Origin: Celoporthe dispersa
Taxonomy: Eukaryota > Ascomycota > Sordariomycetes > Diaporthales > Cryphonectriaceae
Length of the DNA: 64,000 nt
Assembly: GCA_016584495.1 (NCBI GenBank)
Contig: WAID01000006.1
Location: 930,001-994,000 of the forward strand
Reading direction: 5' to 3'
Shown here: in pieces, positions 33,131-44,972 of the stretch
Layout of the letters: each line of letters begins with the position of its first letter
How positions within the stretch are numbered: the first letter of the stretch is position 1
Program-made: the position numbers and the translations under genes
The notes under the pieces: model-generated
The model's input: only the letters and a program-made list of their open reading frames with translations
Told to the model about the DNA's origin: nothing
Databases searched by the model: none

Positions 33131-33918
33131 TGTTGGAATTGTGACTAACTTGCGAGTACCGCGAGAAACATTCGTGCCAGAGATTTTCACAAGTGATTTC
33201 TTTGATTGGACAAAGTATGCGTGCTCGGCGTTTATTTAATAATTACTTATCAAATAAGCGTCTGACCCCCTTCCGGGCCCCGATCGATTGATGCAAGTTT
33301 GATCTCTTCTCACCTTAGCTTTACTTCACGGCCTTCCTCAGGTCTTGTAAAAGTCAAGTGGAGACAGGACATGGAGCGCAAGAGAGATTCTTAACGTGTT
33401 CTACAGCAATTACGTCTGCCGGCTGGCACGGCCTGCTCTTATACTGCTGTTGGCGGGGGCTGGGTTTCTCTGCCTTTATTCTCATCCGACCAACCACTGT
33501 TTTTACTTAACATTTGGAGTGTAATCTTAAAGGCATGGATTCCGTTTACTCTGGCTTACTTAAGAGACAGTAGACAAGGCAAGCTCGGTGACCGCTTGGT
33601 TGCTTCATTGCAAGTCATTGTGGTCGGTATGTACTACTACTCGCGTTCGATCTAGAACCACACTTATGATAGCCACAGAGGAATGAGTACTCGGAAACTA
33701 TACAGGTATAACCCAGAAGCCGAATTTTTTCGTATCTAGAAAACAGATCAAACTGCCTTGCGGCTTCCGAAGACGGAGGAACCTACCATCCACTCCTCAT
33801 AGTGGCATTTAATGCAGACTGCATTTTATGATAAGCTTCAGTGTGGCGGCTCTTCCCCTTTGCCAACGCGGAGGAATTGCCTCACTACGAACGACATGCT
33901 GCCCTCCTATCCTTCAAA
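33131..33918. promoter_or_regulatory. Divergent promoter, GliI-type and P450 genes
   Basis: CCGGGCCCCGA at 33273-33283, one base off TCGGN3CCGA, lies 143 bp upstream of the lyase start. The rest of the gap shows no gene. Confidence 0.55.
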
Positions 33919-35630
33919 ATGTTGAATATTATCACATTGCAGACTATCTTCGCATCAATATTTTTATTAGTCGTGGTCCTTTTTGTCGTGTTATTCAACT
34001 GGATTGACCTAGCGTCCGATCTTGTGAATGTCAGTTAGACTTCTGTACTATTGTTCTCATCAACCGGCGAGCGTGTCCCATTCGGGCTCTGTGAAGGAGG
34101 GCTGTTGATTGACCTGAGCTTGTGCAGCACATTCTTATTTATACGCGCCCAATTCAAACCATAGATGGAACACGTGCATTGCCAACATGTCCATGGCGTT
34201 TTCCCAACGGGCAAGGAGATGTGGCCAAGTTCCTCAACGGCCTCAAAGCGAGCAAGACATGGCATAAAAATCACGGTCACATCTACCGTATCTGGTCAGG
34301 AATACACGATGAGGTGTATGTACACTACAATCCTCTGCAGCAAACTTTTCAGCGTGCAATGTCTTGGGGTGCCTACGGTATAGCTAATGCATTGGTCACC
34401 AGAGTCATTACCCGGCCACAAGATGTGCGAGCTGTCTTCACCGACTCGGACAAGCACAAAAAGGCACACTTCAACAACTCGGGTTGGCTATTTGGCCAAC
34501 TTTTGGGATCCTGCATCGGAGAGGCAAATGGTTCACATCGGGAGCAGCTCCTCGTCCACCTTGCTCCGGCGTTTACATTTAAGCGTGCGAGTACATACAT
34601 TATGCTAGCGGAGAAGCATATCCGTGCCGTCTTGGACAACCTGGCGCCGGAGATATCTCAGACTGGTGTGCTAAATGCATCCAAAGACCTACGAGAAGCG
34701 GCTTTCGGCGCTATTGCGGAAATTCTCTTTGGTCCGCTGACGGCTCACCAGGTTTCTGATTTACATCGTCTGAAGCCAATCCGCGAAAGGCTGCTGATGA
34801 AGGCCTTCGCAGACCCTGTGACCAGATTTTCCTGGAGTCGGCATATCCCAAGCAGAACAAATCGAGAACTGCACTGGTTCCAGAGTGAATTCGAGAGATT
34901 CGTGTCTTCAATGGCAGCAGGAGATAGCTCCAAGTCAATGCCTGCCCAAAGGATGATGGGTGCTGTTTGCCGTGGCGAGCTTGACAGGACCGCGGCTTTG
35001 CAGACTCTGGACGAGATACTTTTCGCCAACCTCGACGTGACGGCTGGAGCTATCGGTTGGGCCGTGGTTCTCGTGGCCGAGGACAGAAGTACTCAATTCA
35101 GTATCAGAGAGGAGGTTCTCAGGATGCGAAGAGAAAGCAAGTGTTGGAAAGACTACATCTGTGACGGGGACTCATTCTTGGCAGCTGCGGTGCGGGAGTC
35201 TGGGAGACTTCGCCCGCTGGCGTCATTCTCAGTTCCGCAAGCACCTCAGACAGCCCGTATCGTGAGTGGTTACAGAATCCCGCCGGGTACTAATTTCATC
35301 GTGGACTCTTATGCACTCAATGTGCTAGATCCTCTCTGGGGTGAGGACTCGGAAATCTATCGGCCAGAAAGATGGCTCACGCGCTGGAAGGGCGGAAGGG
35401 ACCGAGACCTGAGGTATCGGTACTGGAGGTACGGCTTTGGCCCCAGACAATGTCTTGGAAAATATGTGGCAGATATCCTGCTTCGCCTTGTCATTTTTGG
35501 GCTTCTTGACAGGTACGAGCTTGTACTTGAGGCAGAGCAGAGCGACACCAAGGCAAGAGATAACAGCAGCTGGATAGCCATGCCTACTGCACGTGTGAGA
35601 TGCATACCCCGTCAGCCTGAGGATTTATAA
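33919..35630 (+). CDS. Cytochrome P450 monooxygenase, GliC-like
   Basis: Three exons (33919-34029, 34128-34315, 34403-35630) give 508 residues. Exon 1 is a single membrane anchor. The second begins a region with LPTCPWRFPNGQGDVAKFL and IYRIWSG. ITRPQDVRAVF follows the second intron. I-helix: LFANLDVTAGAIGW. K-helix ExxR: ESGRLRP. PERW is the meander. The heme loop is FGPRQCLGKYVAD. This set resembles GliC-type P450s, which hydroxylate the diketopiperazine alpha carbon before glutathione addition, as I recall the gliotoxin pathway. The splice from exon 1 to 2 uses a weak donor (gtcagt), so the N-terminus is less sure. The frame is intact. Confidence 0.85.
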
Positions 35631-36116
35631 GACTTGATTATGTATTTGATTCGGTAAAATATCTCCATGATCATAGCATTAGAAAATGAACCCTTTCTCA
35701 CTTGTCATGTCGATCTTCTGTCGGGAAATATATAAAATAAAAAGCGGAGGCAAGATGGCGCCGCTTGCTGCGCGAACGAGCAAAAAGGGCTAGAAGGATG
35801 GATGAAGGACAACGGATACTAAAGATTTCATTCATAGAGCATTTATCATTTTGTAATTTGGATCGGGAATATATCAGTATAGATGCCGTATGGCAGGAAC
35901 GGTTATATTAAACTATGCTGAATAGAACCAAGAAGAGAAAAAGAAGGAAAAAAAAAAGACCGGAGGGGCGGAACTACGCAATGCTATTTGATTGCCAGGG
36001 CGTCGGTTACCAGCAAACCATGCGGGAATCTAGGCGAGCAACTCGCCCGTCTTCGCACATTTCACTTTCAAACACTCGACGTCGGCCATAGGGGTAGCCT
36101 CAGTATAATGCGGTCC
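35631..36116. other. Intergenic region between convergent genes
   Basis: This 486-bp gap lies between the 3' ends of the P450 (rightward) and GST (leftward). It is AT-rich with purine runs near 35930-35960. No gene is seen. Confidence 0.5.
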
Positions 36117-37075
36117 TCACTCATGTCCATATTTCGGTGCGGCCTCGAGGACCTTCTTCACTGCAGGCCGCGCGAGCATTCGCGTACTCCAAGCCTCAAT
36201 ATGGGGCCAATCCTTGATATCAACTCCGAGGAACTGGAACATCCAAGGCATGCTGAATGGGAAATACGAAAGGTCTGCTAGGGTTGGGCGGTCTCCGAGC
36301 GCCACATAGCTCTGGTCCGGTTGCGAAAGTCGCTTTTCCATGACATCCCATTGCTTGAGAACGTTGGAATGCAGCCTGATTGCTGTCTCAGCAGTGAATC
36401 GACAAGGGAGAGGGTTATGGACTTACTTCTCGACTGTACGAGGCAGTACCACTGGATCTTGGCGAGTGGGATACCCTTTCAGAAAGTACAGCCAATACTT
36501 TGCTGTCGGCCTGTCACAGGATTCATGTTCAGTATTTTCCTGGCTTTTTGAAACCATATTCGAGAACACAAAATTGTCGACTTACCCTAAGCCTGCTGTC
36601 TGGTATGCCGTCCAGGACAGGACGCTTGCCTTTTCAAATGCGGTCCGGCCGGTCCAGTCCCCATTCTTATCGAATCGATCCGCGAGATACTGGAGGCAAG
36701 CAGTTGCTTCGAACACGACTACCTGCTGACCTGTCTCTGGGTCCTGATCGCGGAGGGCAGGGACGTAACGTTCTGGGTGGATAGAGTAGTACCATTCATC
36801 GCGAGTGTCGATTATGGATAAGACGTGGGGGAGGCCAAGCTCTTCAGCCAAAATAATCGGTTTGACGTAATTGATGTAATTCGTTTGGTCCGCTGCGATG
36901 GAGTGAGAAGAGGGAAGATTGTTAACCTTTTTTTCAAGCTACTGTAAGGCCGTAGAGCCATGACCTCCTTACCCTTGAGGATATACAAAACCACCCGGCC
37001 GTCGTACACCGGGTCGCCTACGATAAAATCTCCCTGCACCCTTGCTGATTTTCCATGCTCCTCAGTCTCTACCAT
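36117..37075 (-). CDS. gliG: Glutathione S-transferase, GliG type
   Basis: Four exons (37075-36973, 36892-36586, 36510-36427, 36375-36117) sum to exactly 250 residues with no frame change. The N-terminal thioredoxin-like half includes KPIILAEELGLPH, NxExRxPxL-like HPERYVPALRD and the GSH-gamma-site FEATACLQYLA. The C-terminal helical half includes YVALGDRPTLADLSYFPF, the N-capping box. In ETP biosynthesis GliG adds glutathione to the activated diketopiperazine, the step that brings in sulfur. Two CGGN3CCG palindromes lie upstream at 37214-37239. The gene is read away from the MFS gene. Confidence 0.9.
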
Positions 37076-37463
37076 GATGAGTTTGACAGTACCGAATGTA
37101 CCGACGGTATCGTGAAGTAATGGCCTAATCAAAAGATGGAAAATGGGTAGAAGAATGAATAAACTTATCATATCACCCATTCAGATTGCTATTGCAGCTC
37201 ACACGGCGTGCTTACGGAGGCCGGGAAGCCGGGACCCGAACCTGCTGCAGCCGCCGACATCCCACCCTTATGGCCCATATTGACCTCACTATTAATCTCG
37301 ACTGTAGATAATGGACACACAAGGTAGCTATTGACAAGAGGATCTCTTCCAATACGATTTCATGAAGCTGATCACTGGATCCGAATCGATCGTAGTGTAT
37401 CACACTCCCCTTCTCTGGGACGGCTGAGCGAGGTTCTTCTCGCGACCTCCAGACGGCTTAGGC
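37076..37463. promoter_or_regulatory. Divergent promoter, GST and MFS genes
   Basis: Two palindromes 15 bp apart: ACGGAGGCCGG at 37214-37224 and CCGGGACCCGA at 37229-37239. Both keep CGGN3CCG. Paired sites so close together are not seen elsewhere in the window. They tie the MFS gene to the cluster by inference. Confidence 0.55.
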
Positions 37464-38873
37464 ATGGATAGCACAGCAGCGAACGAAGAGACGACACGTC
37501 TCCTCCGGCCCGAGCAGTCAATCGATCGTCAAGAAGCTCTAGAAGTACATACAAGACTTGTCCTCCCACTTTCATTGTTCCTTTCCCTGGCAATGGCAGC
37601 CACCGCCGCCACGACTGTTTTTCGCGTACGCGGTCATCATCTGCGTAGATCCAGAGCACTGTGACACAAAGGCCGAACAGCAGGCCTATTTCAGGGCTGT
37701 TGCCACCGCTACGGGAATTGCCAACTTCTGTGGAGTGCTTGCATTGGGTCCGTTGCAGACTGCAGTCCGATGGAATCTCAAGGCTGGACTGTTCTTGTGG
37801 ATACTGGCGCGCGCTACGAGCGTCTGCGTGCTTTGTATCGCTGGTACGCTTCATCCTCCAAGATTTCCTCGTATTGATGCTAACATAGTTTCTAGTTATC
37901 TACAAGAGCATGCCTATTGCGTTCATGGGCCGCCTGTTTGAGGGGCTCGCCACGGACAACTTACTGCATTACAACCTGAACGCGATCTTCGTATCGTCCT
38001 CGCATGACAACAAGAGGATCTCGCGTCTCATGGGAACGTCTCTGGCCCTGTTCCTGACTGGAATGGCATTGAGTCCGACACTGGCCGGATTGCTGCCCAG
38101 CTTCTTCTGGAGCTTCATATCCGCCTTGGGTCTCTTCGCTGTGTCTGCGACATATCTAGGAGTTGTCGTCCCTGTCCTTCGTCCGAACCCGCAGCAGAGT
38201 GAAGCTACAACCCAAGTGCCAGTGCAGAGTTTCTTCTTCTCGTTTCACCGGCCATTGGTAGATCTGTTCCGAGATCGTCGGGTGATCCTACCAGGTGTAG
38301 CGTCGCTTCTATATAACACTACGCAAGCGTATTTGTTTCCCGCCCTGATGGCATACACGACAGTTGAATATGCTTTCACTGGCAGGGAAAATGGTTGGAT
38401 AATCTCGATTGCGGCCAGTGTCCCAGCCATCGCCCTCCTCGTCTTTTTTCCACGTGCTGCCACCACGGATGAAGAAGGTAACCGACACCAGTGGAGCAAG
38501 TGCTGGAGAGGAGGCATCATCCACGTTGCAGGATCTCATCTGTGCAGTGTTGGCCATGTCATCACAAGCAGTAGCCCTACCCCTGATACCACTTACGGCC
38601 AAAAGCTGGCAAATCTTCCCTCTTGTTGCGATACTGGCATTTGGGATAGCGGCACCGAGTTTCATCAAAAGCTATGGGGTGGGGCTCGCTCGAGACAGAG
38701 TAGCCGCAGTGGCAAGCCTCACGATCATGGAGATATTGGGTGGACTGTTGTCAATCTTGCTTCTAGGATCGCTGCAGAGCTGGCTTGGCCATGAAACAGT
38801 ATTCTTCACGGCGGCTGGTCTTGTTGCTGCTGCATTGTTTTCACTGATTAGTAGCGTGTTTGTACGCCGTTAA
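37464..38873 (+). CDS. MFS transporter (two frame changes)
   Basis: Two exons (37464-37843, 37896-38873). A polar N-terminus (ETTRLLRPEQS) precedes about 11-12 hydrophobic segments. MGRLFEGLATDN falls after TM3-4 and a long central loop (RPNPQQSEATTQ) separates the halves. The frame changes by one base in the T5 run at 37618-37622 and in a T6 run near 38446-38451. Allowing both gives 451 residues and a continuous transporter. The substrate is unknown; the promoter shared with the GST gene, with its paired palindromes, suggests a role in the cluster. It belongs to an MFS group different from the GliA-like 14-TM exporter. Confidence 0.75.
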
Positions 38874-39144
38874 ATACAGCTGGTTACAGATAGAATTTTG
38901 AATAGATGCAAGATTGAAATCCACCATTCGTCTGCATTTCTATTCTTTTTTTGTCACTCTACTCGAGTGGAAGACTTGCAATCATGGAGGGGAAGCGTAT
39001 GGATTTCATGAACAGACTAAGGGAGGTGGGTTAATAAGTCGTCACAGCATTCCATTGCATTTTGAGATGAGGATCATGACCTCCTTCTGATCAGACCTAT
39101 CTCATCGCTAGGGCTGGCAGCCTTTTTAATCAATCAACACTTCT

Positions 39145-41053
39145 TCAAGCGATTTGCTTCTCCACATGCTCTTTGCCCACTCCACTCTTTGTATCATCAT
39201 CGACCCAAGCACCAGCTTTCTCGCCCATGGAATTTTCCCAATGGAGCATTGTTTTCTCACCAGTGAACAGTTTATCGATCTGTTCCAGCGATAGATTCTG
39301 GGTTTCTGGGTAGAAGAAGTAGATCAGGGGAAGGAAGCAGAAATTGAAGACTGGCAACAGTGGTTAGCTCACAGTCCTTGACGTAAGGTTTGGAAAGACA
39401 GAAAGTTGTAATTACTGCAGAAATAAATATATGTTCGGTAGCCAATGCTCTTGATGCTGACGGGGGTGATCTCGACCACAAGAAACGTGAAAATCCAGTT
39501 AGATGCTGATGCCAGTGCTGCTGCCTTTTGTCGGATAGCAAGCGGCGTATACTCGGCGGGAACTGCAAAACTAGTATTAGAATAATGATGGACAAACGAG
39601 AGACGACAGAGTAACATACGCAGCCAGGGAATCGCGAGCAGGCCCACGGCGAAGAAGAAGTTGAAGGCAAAGAGCATCACCGACGCCACAATGCCTGCAG
39701 CAGACGAGCCGTCTGAAACTGTGCCTGCAAGGATCGCCATGCACGCACACTGCCCAGCAGCTGCAAACAACATCAACTTGCGTCGGCCGAGTCTGTCGAT
39801 GATCCAGATTGGAATCAGGGACGAAAAGAAGTAGGCCACTCCGTTGAAGCCGGCAAGCAGCATAGAAAGGTTGTGCGAGAGGCCTACAGAATTCTGGAAG
39901 ATGGTCGGAGCGTAATAGGTGATGAGGTTGATGCCAGAAAGCTGCTGCATGAACTGCCCACCGATGCCAAGCATGGTCCGGTAGAAGAATTTCTGCTCTC
40001 CATTCTCGAAGAGCGCCTTGTAAGAGCTTCCGTGGGCAGCTTCCCTCTCCTCGTCGATAGCACGCTGGATATTCACCATCTCCTCGTTTACGATCCGTCC
40101 GTCGGCTGCGGCGGTGTTGGACTGCAGCTGGGCGAGTACGTTGCGGGCTTCGTCATGGCGGTCTTGAGCGATGAGCTAGATGAAGAATCAGCATGCAGTC
40201 TGATGTGCGATCCTCTCAAGGTCCATAAAATCGCAGCACTTACCCATCTCGGGGACTCAGGCAGGAAGATGATCATGGCCGCGGTGAGCACGGCAAAAAA
40301 GACATTGAAGGCCCAAGGGGAAGCGGAACTGTGCTTGGCTGTTCACAAAGGACATTCCATAGTCCACCCAATAAGCTGTCATCACGCCAAATATGTTAAT
40401 GGCGAGTTCAATGCTGAGCTGTGGCCTGGTCAGTTGCTTGCTGCAGCAGTGGAAAATGAAGAGAGAGAGACAGAGAGAGAAGAGACGTACCCCCTTCCCG
40501 CGCTTATCAGCCTGCATCAACTCGGAGTGCCACACAGCTGTAAATCAATCGTCAGCCCAGAGAAAATGAATGAGTGTCACCAGATTCACAAACTTACGGA
40601 TTGTGCTGGTGTTCAGTCCATTACCGAGACCAGCAACAATACGACCGACAATGAGGTGAGGAATGCTAAAGGCAGAGGCCTGCAGAGCACCGCCAACGCT
40701 CAGGATCAGGCACCCTGTCATGATGATCTTGCGGCGTCCCAGCTTTTCTCCGAATACCATAGCCAAGAGAGACCCGAAGAAGCAACCTATCTCGTAGATG
40801 GCGACCACGGTGCCCTGGAGGGACGCACTTCCATTAGCTCCGGTGTTTGTGTCGATCTCGGGAAACTGGGCCGTGAAGGCTTGGCCCGTCAGGAGGCCGG
40901 ACATGACACCTTGGTCATAACCAAAACTGTACACAGAGATGAGTCTTCGATGTGTGCGGACTAGGAGATCCAGAGTCAGACATACAGGAGGAAGCCCAGA
41001 CCGGCGGCGGTCGTGATGGCCCAATGCAATGGGCGTCCAGTAAGAAACCCCAT
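39145..41053 (-). CDS. MFS sugar transporter (frame change)
   Basis: A multi-exon gene starting at 41053 with exon 1 to 40986 and a 59-nt intron. The motif GYDQGVMSGLL follows TM1. GRRKIIMTG is the first loop signature. FLPESPRW ends the N-terminal half, QQLSGINLITYYAPTIF is the sugar-porter motif in TM7, DRLGRRKLML the second loop signature, and FYPETQNLSLEQID the C-terminal PETK-like motif. The frame changes by one base in the A6 run at plus 40295-40300. Homology is to hexose, lactose and pentose proton symporters in the plasma membrane. It reads away from the Zn2Cys6 regulator and likely belongs with the dehydrogenase and transketolase genes. Confidence 0.85.
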
Positions 41054-42401
41054 GGTCAGTGGTTCGAGGGATGTTCTACACGAGAAGAGTGAGACTTGAG
41101 CTTTGTGAGACTTTAGTGGAATTGAAGTATGCAGCGGCGATAGGCCAGCTTTATGTACAATTTGTCTGGGCTCTATATGATCAGTGTTCCGAAAGCCCAA
41201 GTCCTTGCAGAGGAGATGCGGTCCGTCAGACGCAGGATCGCAACGATGCATGACAAGGTTCGGCCGGGGGTGCCCCATGGGAACCCCAGATATGCCAAGT
41301 GGTCCTTTGCGGGGATGAGCCTGTCGAAATGCATGATGGAGATGGGACGGCAAAAGAAAACAGGATTGATTTGTACGGCACAGAATTCAAGGATTAAGAA
41401 TGTTAGTTTAAACACATTCAAAGTACAGTCAAAGCATTCTATCAAACTTCTTATAATTAATTCTATACTTTTACTTACTAGAACAACATTTCAGCCGATT
41501 GGATCGACGATAATCTGTTCATATTCAGTGTTCTCATGATACTATTGAATATGTCTTCGTACAATTATTTGTATCCCCCCTCCCTTTCCTACCAAAAGAA
41601 AAAAGAAAAGGAATCCTGCGATGCCTCATGGCGGAAATTTAATCCTGGGGCCCCGGATCTCCTTGCAGAATTGCGGGCCCGTCTTGAGATTTACTTGGAT
41701 AAGAACCCCATCTGTGTGGAGATTCTGGCGTAGGCAGAGCGCTTCGACTTGCCCGTTCAGCGCATCAGGCAGGTTGTCAATCGGTGGTGGGATGGCTGCA
41801 GTGCGGGTGCGGTACAACTTGCCAAGTTCACGCGTCAAAGGGTAGCTCTCCTACGTAGCCTTCTTCGCACTGACCTCGAGTTATTCCCGAGACGTTGTGC
41901 GAGAACCGGCTACTCAACAAAAGCCACGATATACTGTAGTGATTTACCCGAAGCCGTCGAGATCCTATCCACAATGCAGGATAGCGACGATGTGGGTGGA
42001 CGAGGCGAGGTCAAGCTCAGAATGTGATATTTCTCGTGAGGGTCACATCTTCCAGATGCTTCATATCGTAATAATGATCTCCTCCCACCTTCATTCCTAC
42101 AAGTAATGACTCAAGCATACTCAATACTATGTTATCGTATGTACTACAAGTCTTCAATGGAGGTTCGCGGTGACTCTTGGACGACGCATTGGGACTGAGC
42201 AGTGGATACTCGGTGGCCCAGGCTAGCCATATCAAGGTTAACGGCAAAATGTCTTGTGTTTTGTTGCCTTGTGGGCCAGCTTGGAAGGTGGGCGACTAAC
42301 TCGGTTCCCAAAGAGGGGGGATGAGGTCGTATTGTGGATATCTCTCTACGTGCGGTCCTTGAGCTTCACGTGTCCGTCACTGTCATGTCTGGCGAGAAAG
42401 C
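41054..42401. promoter_or_regulatory. Divergent promoter, sugar transporter and Zn2Cys6 regulator
   Basis: This 1.35-kb gap has no convincing gene; short frames lack domains. I saw no CGGN3CCG palindrome here, in contrast to the cluster promoters. Confidence 0.45.
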
Positions 42402-44787
42402 ATGAGCCAGCTATCGTCTGACAGCCCCAGTGGCTCCAGGCACGAAGCCCTCCGGCGTCGTCAGCCCACCAACAGGCAGCTGCGGACGCGAACCGGCTGC
42501 TGGAACTGCAGGCGGAACAAGAAGAAATGTGGGCAACCAATGTCCCTCGTCTGCGGGTTCTCACCTTCGATTTGTTGATCATTCTTGGGAAGTGATACAG
42601 GTGATGAACAGCGACCTGTGTGCCGAAATTGCGCCACGAGAAGTGTGCGTTGTGAATGGGGAGTGCGTCTCTCGTTCCGCCCCGAGAACATCGAGACGAT
42701 CCCCGCCAGTCACCCATCACTACAGAAGGCAGACATAGGGCCCGGCAGGAACAGAAACGTGCAGGTACGAGACTGTTCCTTGCCCCGCCCCAGACTAGAA
42801 TGCATAATGCTCCGCCTGGGCTCCATGTCGTGTGCTTGCGGCTTACCCTGCTGACCAACATCAGATCATCGACATTACCAGCGAGATCATCCGCGACTAC
42901 TGGGACGAGGCCGACACGACTTCGAGGACAACAGGCACCAGCTTCACCACGCCTGTCGAGAAGCAGCGGTCTGCCACAGTACAAGAACCAGGGCATAGTC
43001 CATGGACGCCTTCGTCCAGCTGTGTTCGCGGTGCAGCCCACGGCGCCAATCCTGAGCCGCACAAGAAGTTCATCGCTGCAGATGGACCTGTACACACACC
43101 ACCGACGGGGGACGATTCTACGATCATTGTCTCGACTGGATCACACTCAGCGTTTCAGAGCCCCGAATCCATAACGTCGTCATCGCAGTCCCTCGATATA
43201 GTACGGTCTGCCGCGGTTCACCTGCTAGATCTCGGCAGCCGCGGCCAGGTAGCACCACTTACACCGACAGGAGAAGAGCGAGGCCGGGCTGCCGTACTAC
43301 AATCACAATACATAGAGCCCATCGAGGAGTCGAGTGTTGGGGCCACGTCTCCTGCTGATGGGATTTTCCTCCCCGGCTCTGCCTACCTCGATTTCCATTC
43401 TGCCTTGCGGAGTCACACTTTCCAGGCAGCAAGATCCAACCTTCCTAGCAGGCGAGCGACACCAGAGGTCTCAACGACAAGACATAGTCGGGATAATACT
43501 GTGGTGGAGGGAGACCATAACCTGCCTTCTGATAGCGGAGGGACAAGCACAACTATACTGGACAGCATACCATTCTCTATAGTGCCAACACCAACATTTA
43601 TAACGCTTTCGCAGCAGCAAGAGTACGAATTATGGAAGAACTGGGTCGACGAGATCGCTCCATGGGTAAGTGTCTTCACAACCCTCGTCTTGTAGCCATC
43701 ACCACTGCTTCCTACACTTATTTCGCCTTTCTCACACTTGGTACAGCTAGACAAGTTGGACAATCAACGCCAGTTCGGCCGCGCCTTGCCCCCGATAGCA
43801 AGGGAGCACCCTCACTTACGGTTCTCCATACTTGCCCTGTCTGCCCGCCAGATGGAGCGCAAAGACCCGGAGCGTTCTCCTCTGAGCCTCGCACTATATC
43901 AGGAGGCAATACATCACCTCATCCCTCAGCTGCAGACGAGGACCACCAACGTTGTGGCCTCGTGTGTTGTCCTCTGCGTTCTGGAGATGATGAGCTGTTC
44001 TCCCAAGATGTGGAAGAGGCATCTGGACGGCTGCGCAAGTCTCATCCTCTCCGTGGGAATAAACGGGCTGTCCGGCGGCCTAGAGCAGGCTCTTTTCTGG
44101 TGCTTTGCCCGTATGGACCTATGCGGTGGATTCATCTCCGACGAGCAGACCATCATCCCCATCGGCGATTGGTTACCGAGATGGACTGTCGACGACGAGC
44201 CACCACACCTCTTGTACCGATCATTTGGCTGTGATATGTACGCCAACTTTGTCGTGTACCTCTGTGCCCGCGTCATGGATCTGCTGGCTGGCAGCAACGC
44301 AGCAGACGATGATTACGAGCGGCAGTGGAGCAGCCTGCTTGAGAGCCTCAGCAACTGGTACACCGACCGGCCGTACGAGATGAAACCCATCCTGGATCTG
44401 TCACCCCCGGAAACAGACTTTGATCGACCTTTTCCGATCCTACTCTTCTCGAGCCCCACAGCGATATGCGGGAACCAACTTTATCACACAGGTATGCTGC
44501 TGATGCTTCAGCAAAAGCCCCGCCGGGTAAGAGTCGAGCCGGGAACTCGTTCTATCCTCTGGCATGCCCGGAGGATCTGCGCAATCTCTATATCCAATAC
44601 CGATCATGCGTGCTGGACAAATTGTGTACAGCCCTTGTGGTTCGCCGGACGGGTCATGTCTCACCCGGCCCAGCATCGTGCGATACTAAAAACCTATGAG
44701 CTGATCGAGAAGGAGACTGGGTGGGGAGCAAAATGGAGGGCAGAGGACCTGAGAGATTACTGGGGAGATTTGAGTGGTGGTAGCTAG
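42402..44787 (+). CDS. Zn2Cys6 transcription factor with fungal-specific regulatory domain
   Basis: Four exons (42402-42528, 42601-42764, 42865-43665, 43747-44787) give 710 residues with no frame change. The zinc cluster is at about residues 39-66: CWNCRRNKKKC spliced to DEQRPVCRNCATRSVRC, the CX2CX6CX6CX2CX6C pattern. The intron falls inside the third-cysteine codon. A low-complexity Ser/Thr linker follows. The C-terminal half has FGRALPPIAREHPHLRFSI, ALSARQMER and ASCVVLCVLEM, like the Fungal_trans_2 (ARCA-like) domain. It is nuclear. Its position between a sugar transporter, dehydrogenase and transketolase suggests control of a sugar pathway. It could also serve the ETP cluster, but its own promoter lacks the palindrome. 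Confidence 0.9.
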
Positions 44788-44972
44788 ATAACTCCCAGAC
44801 GCGGGACCAGCAAGGAAACTGAGGCTACTGTTATAGTAGCAACAGGCACAGAAAACAAAGTTATGGCGCTGAAGAGCATGGTGTGTTTCAGGTTATATGG
44901 TCTTCTAATAATTGTTCCTTGCTCGTCGTGAACGCTGCATTGACTTTGGCTATGCAAAAGAAGTCTCACGGC

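Noticed and set aside
39873..40964. A 363-codon plus-strand frame over the sugar transporter
   Set aside because: The minus strand holds the sugar-porter signatures; this frame is antisense and has no domain.
42402..44787. Calling the Zn2Cys6 factor the GliZ-type ETP regulator
   Set aside because: It lies outside the palindrome-bearing region, among sugar-metabolism genes, and its regulatory domain is of the ARCA-like kind. The link cannot be supported from sequence.
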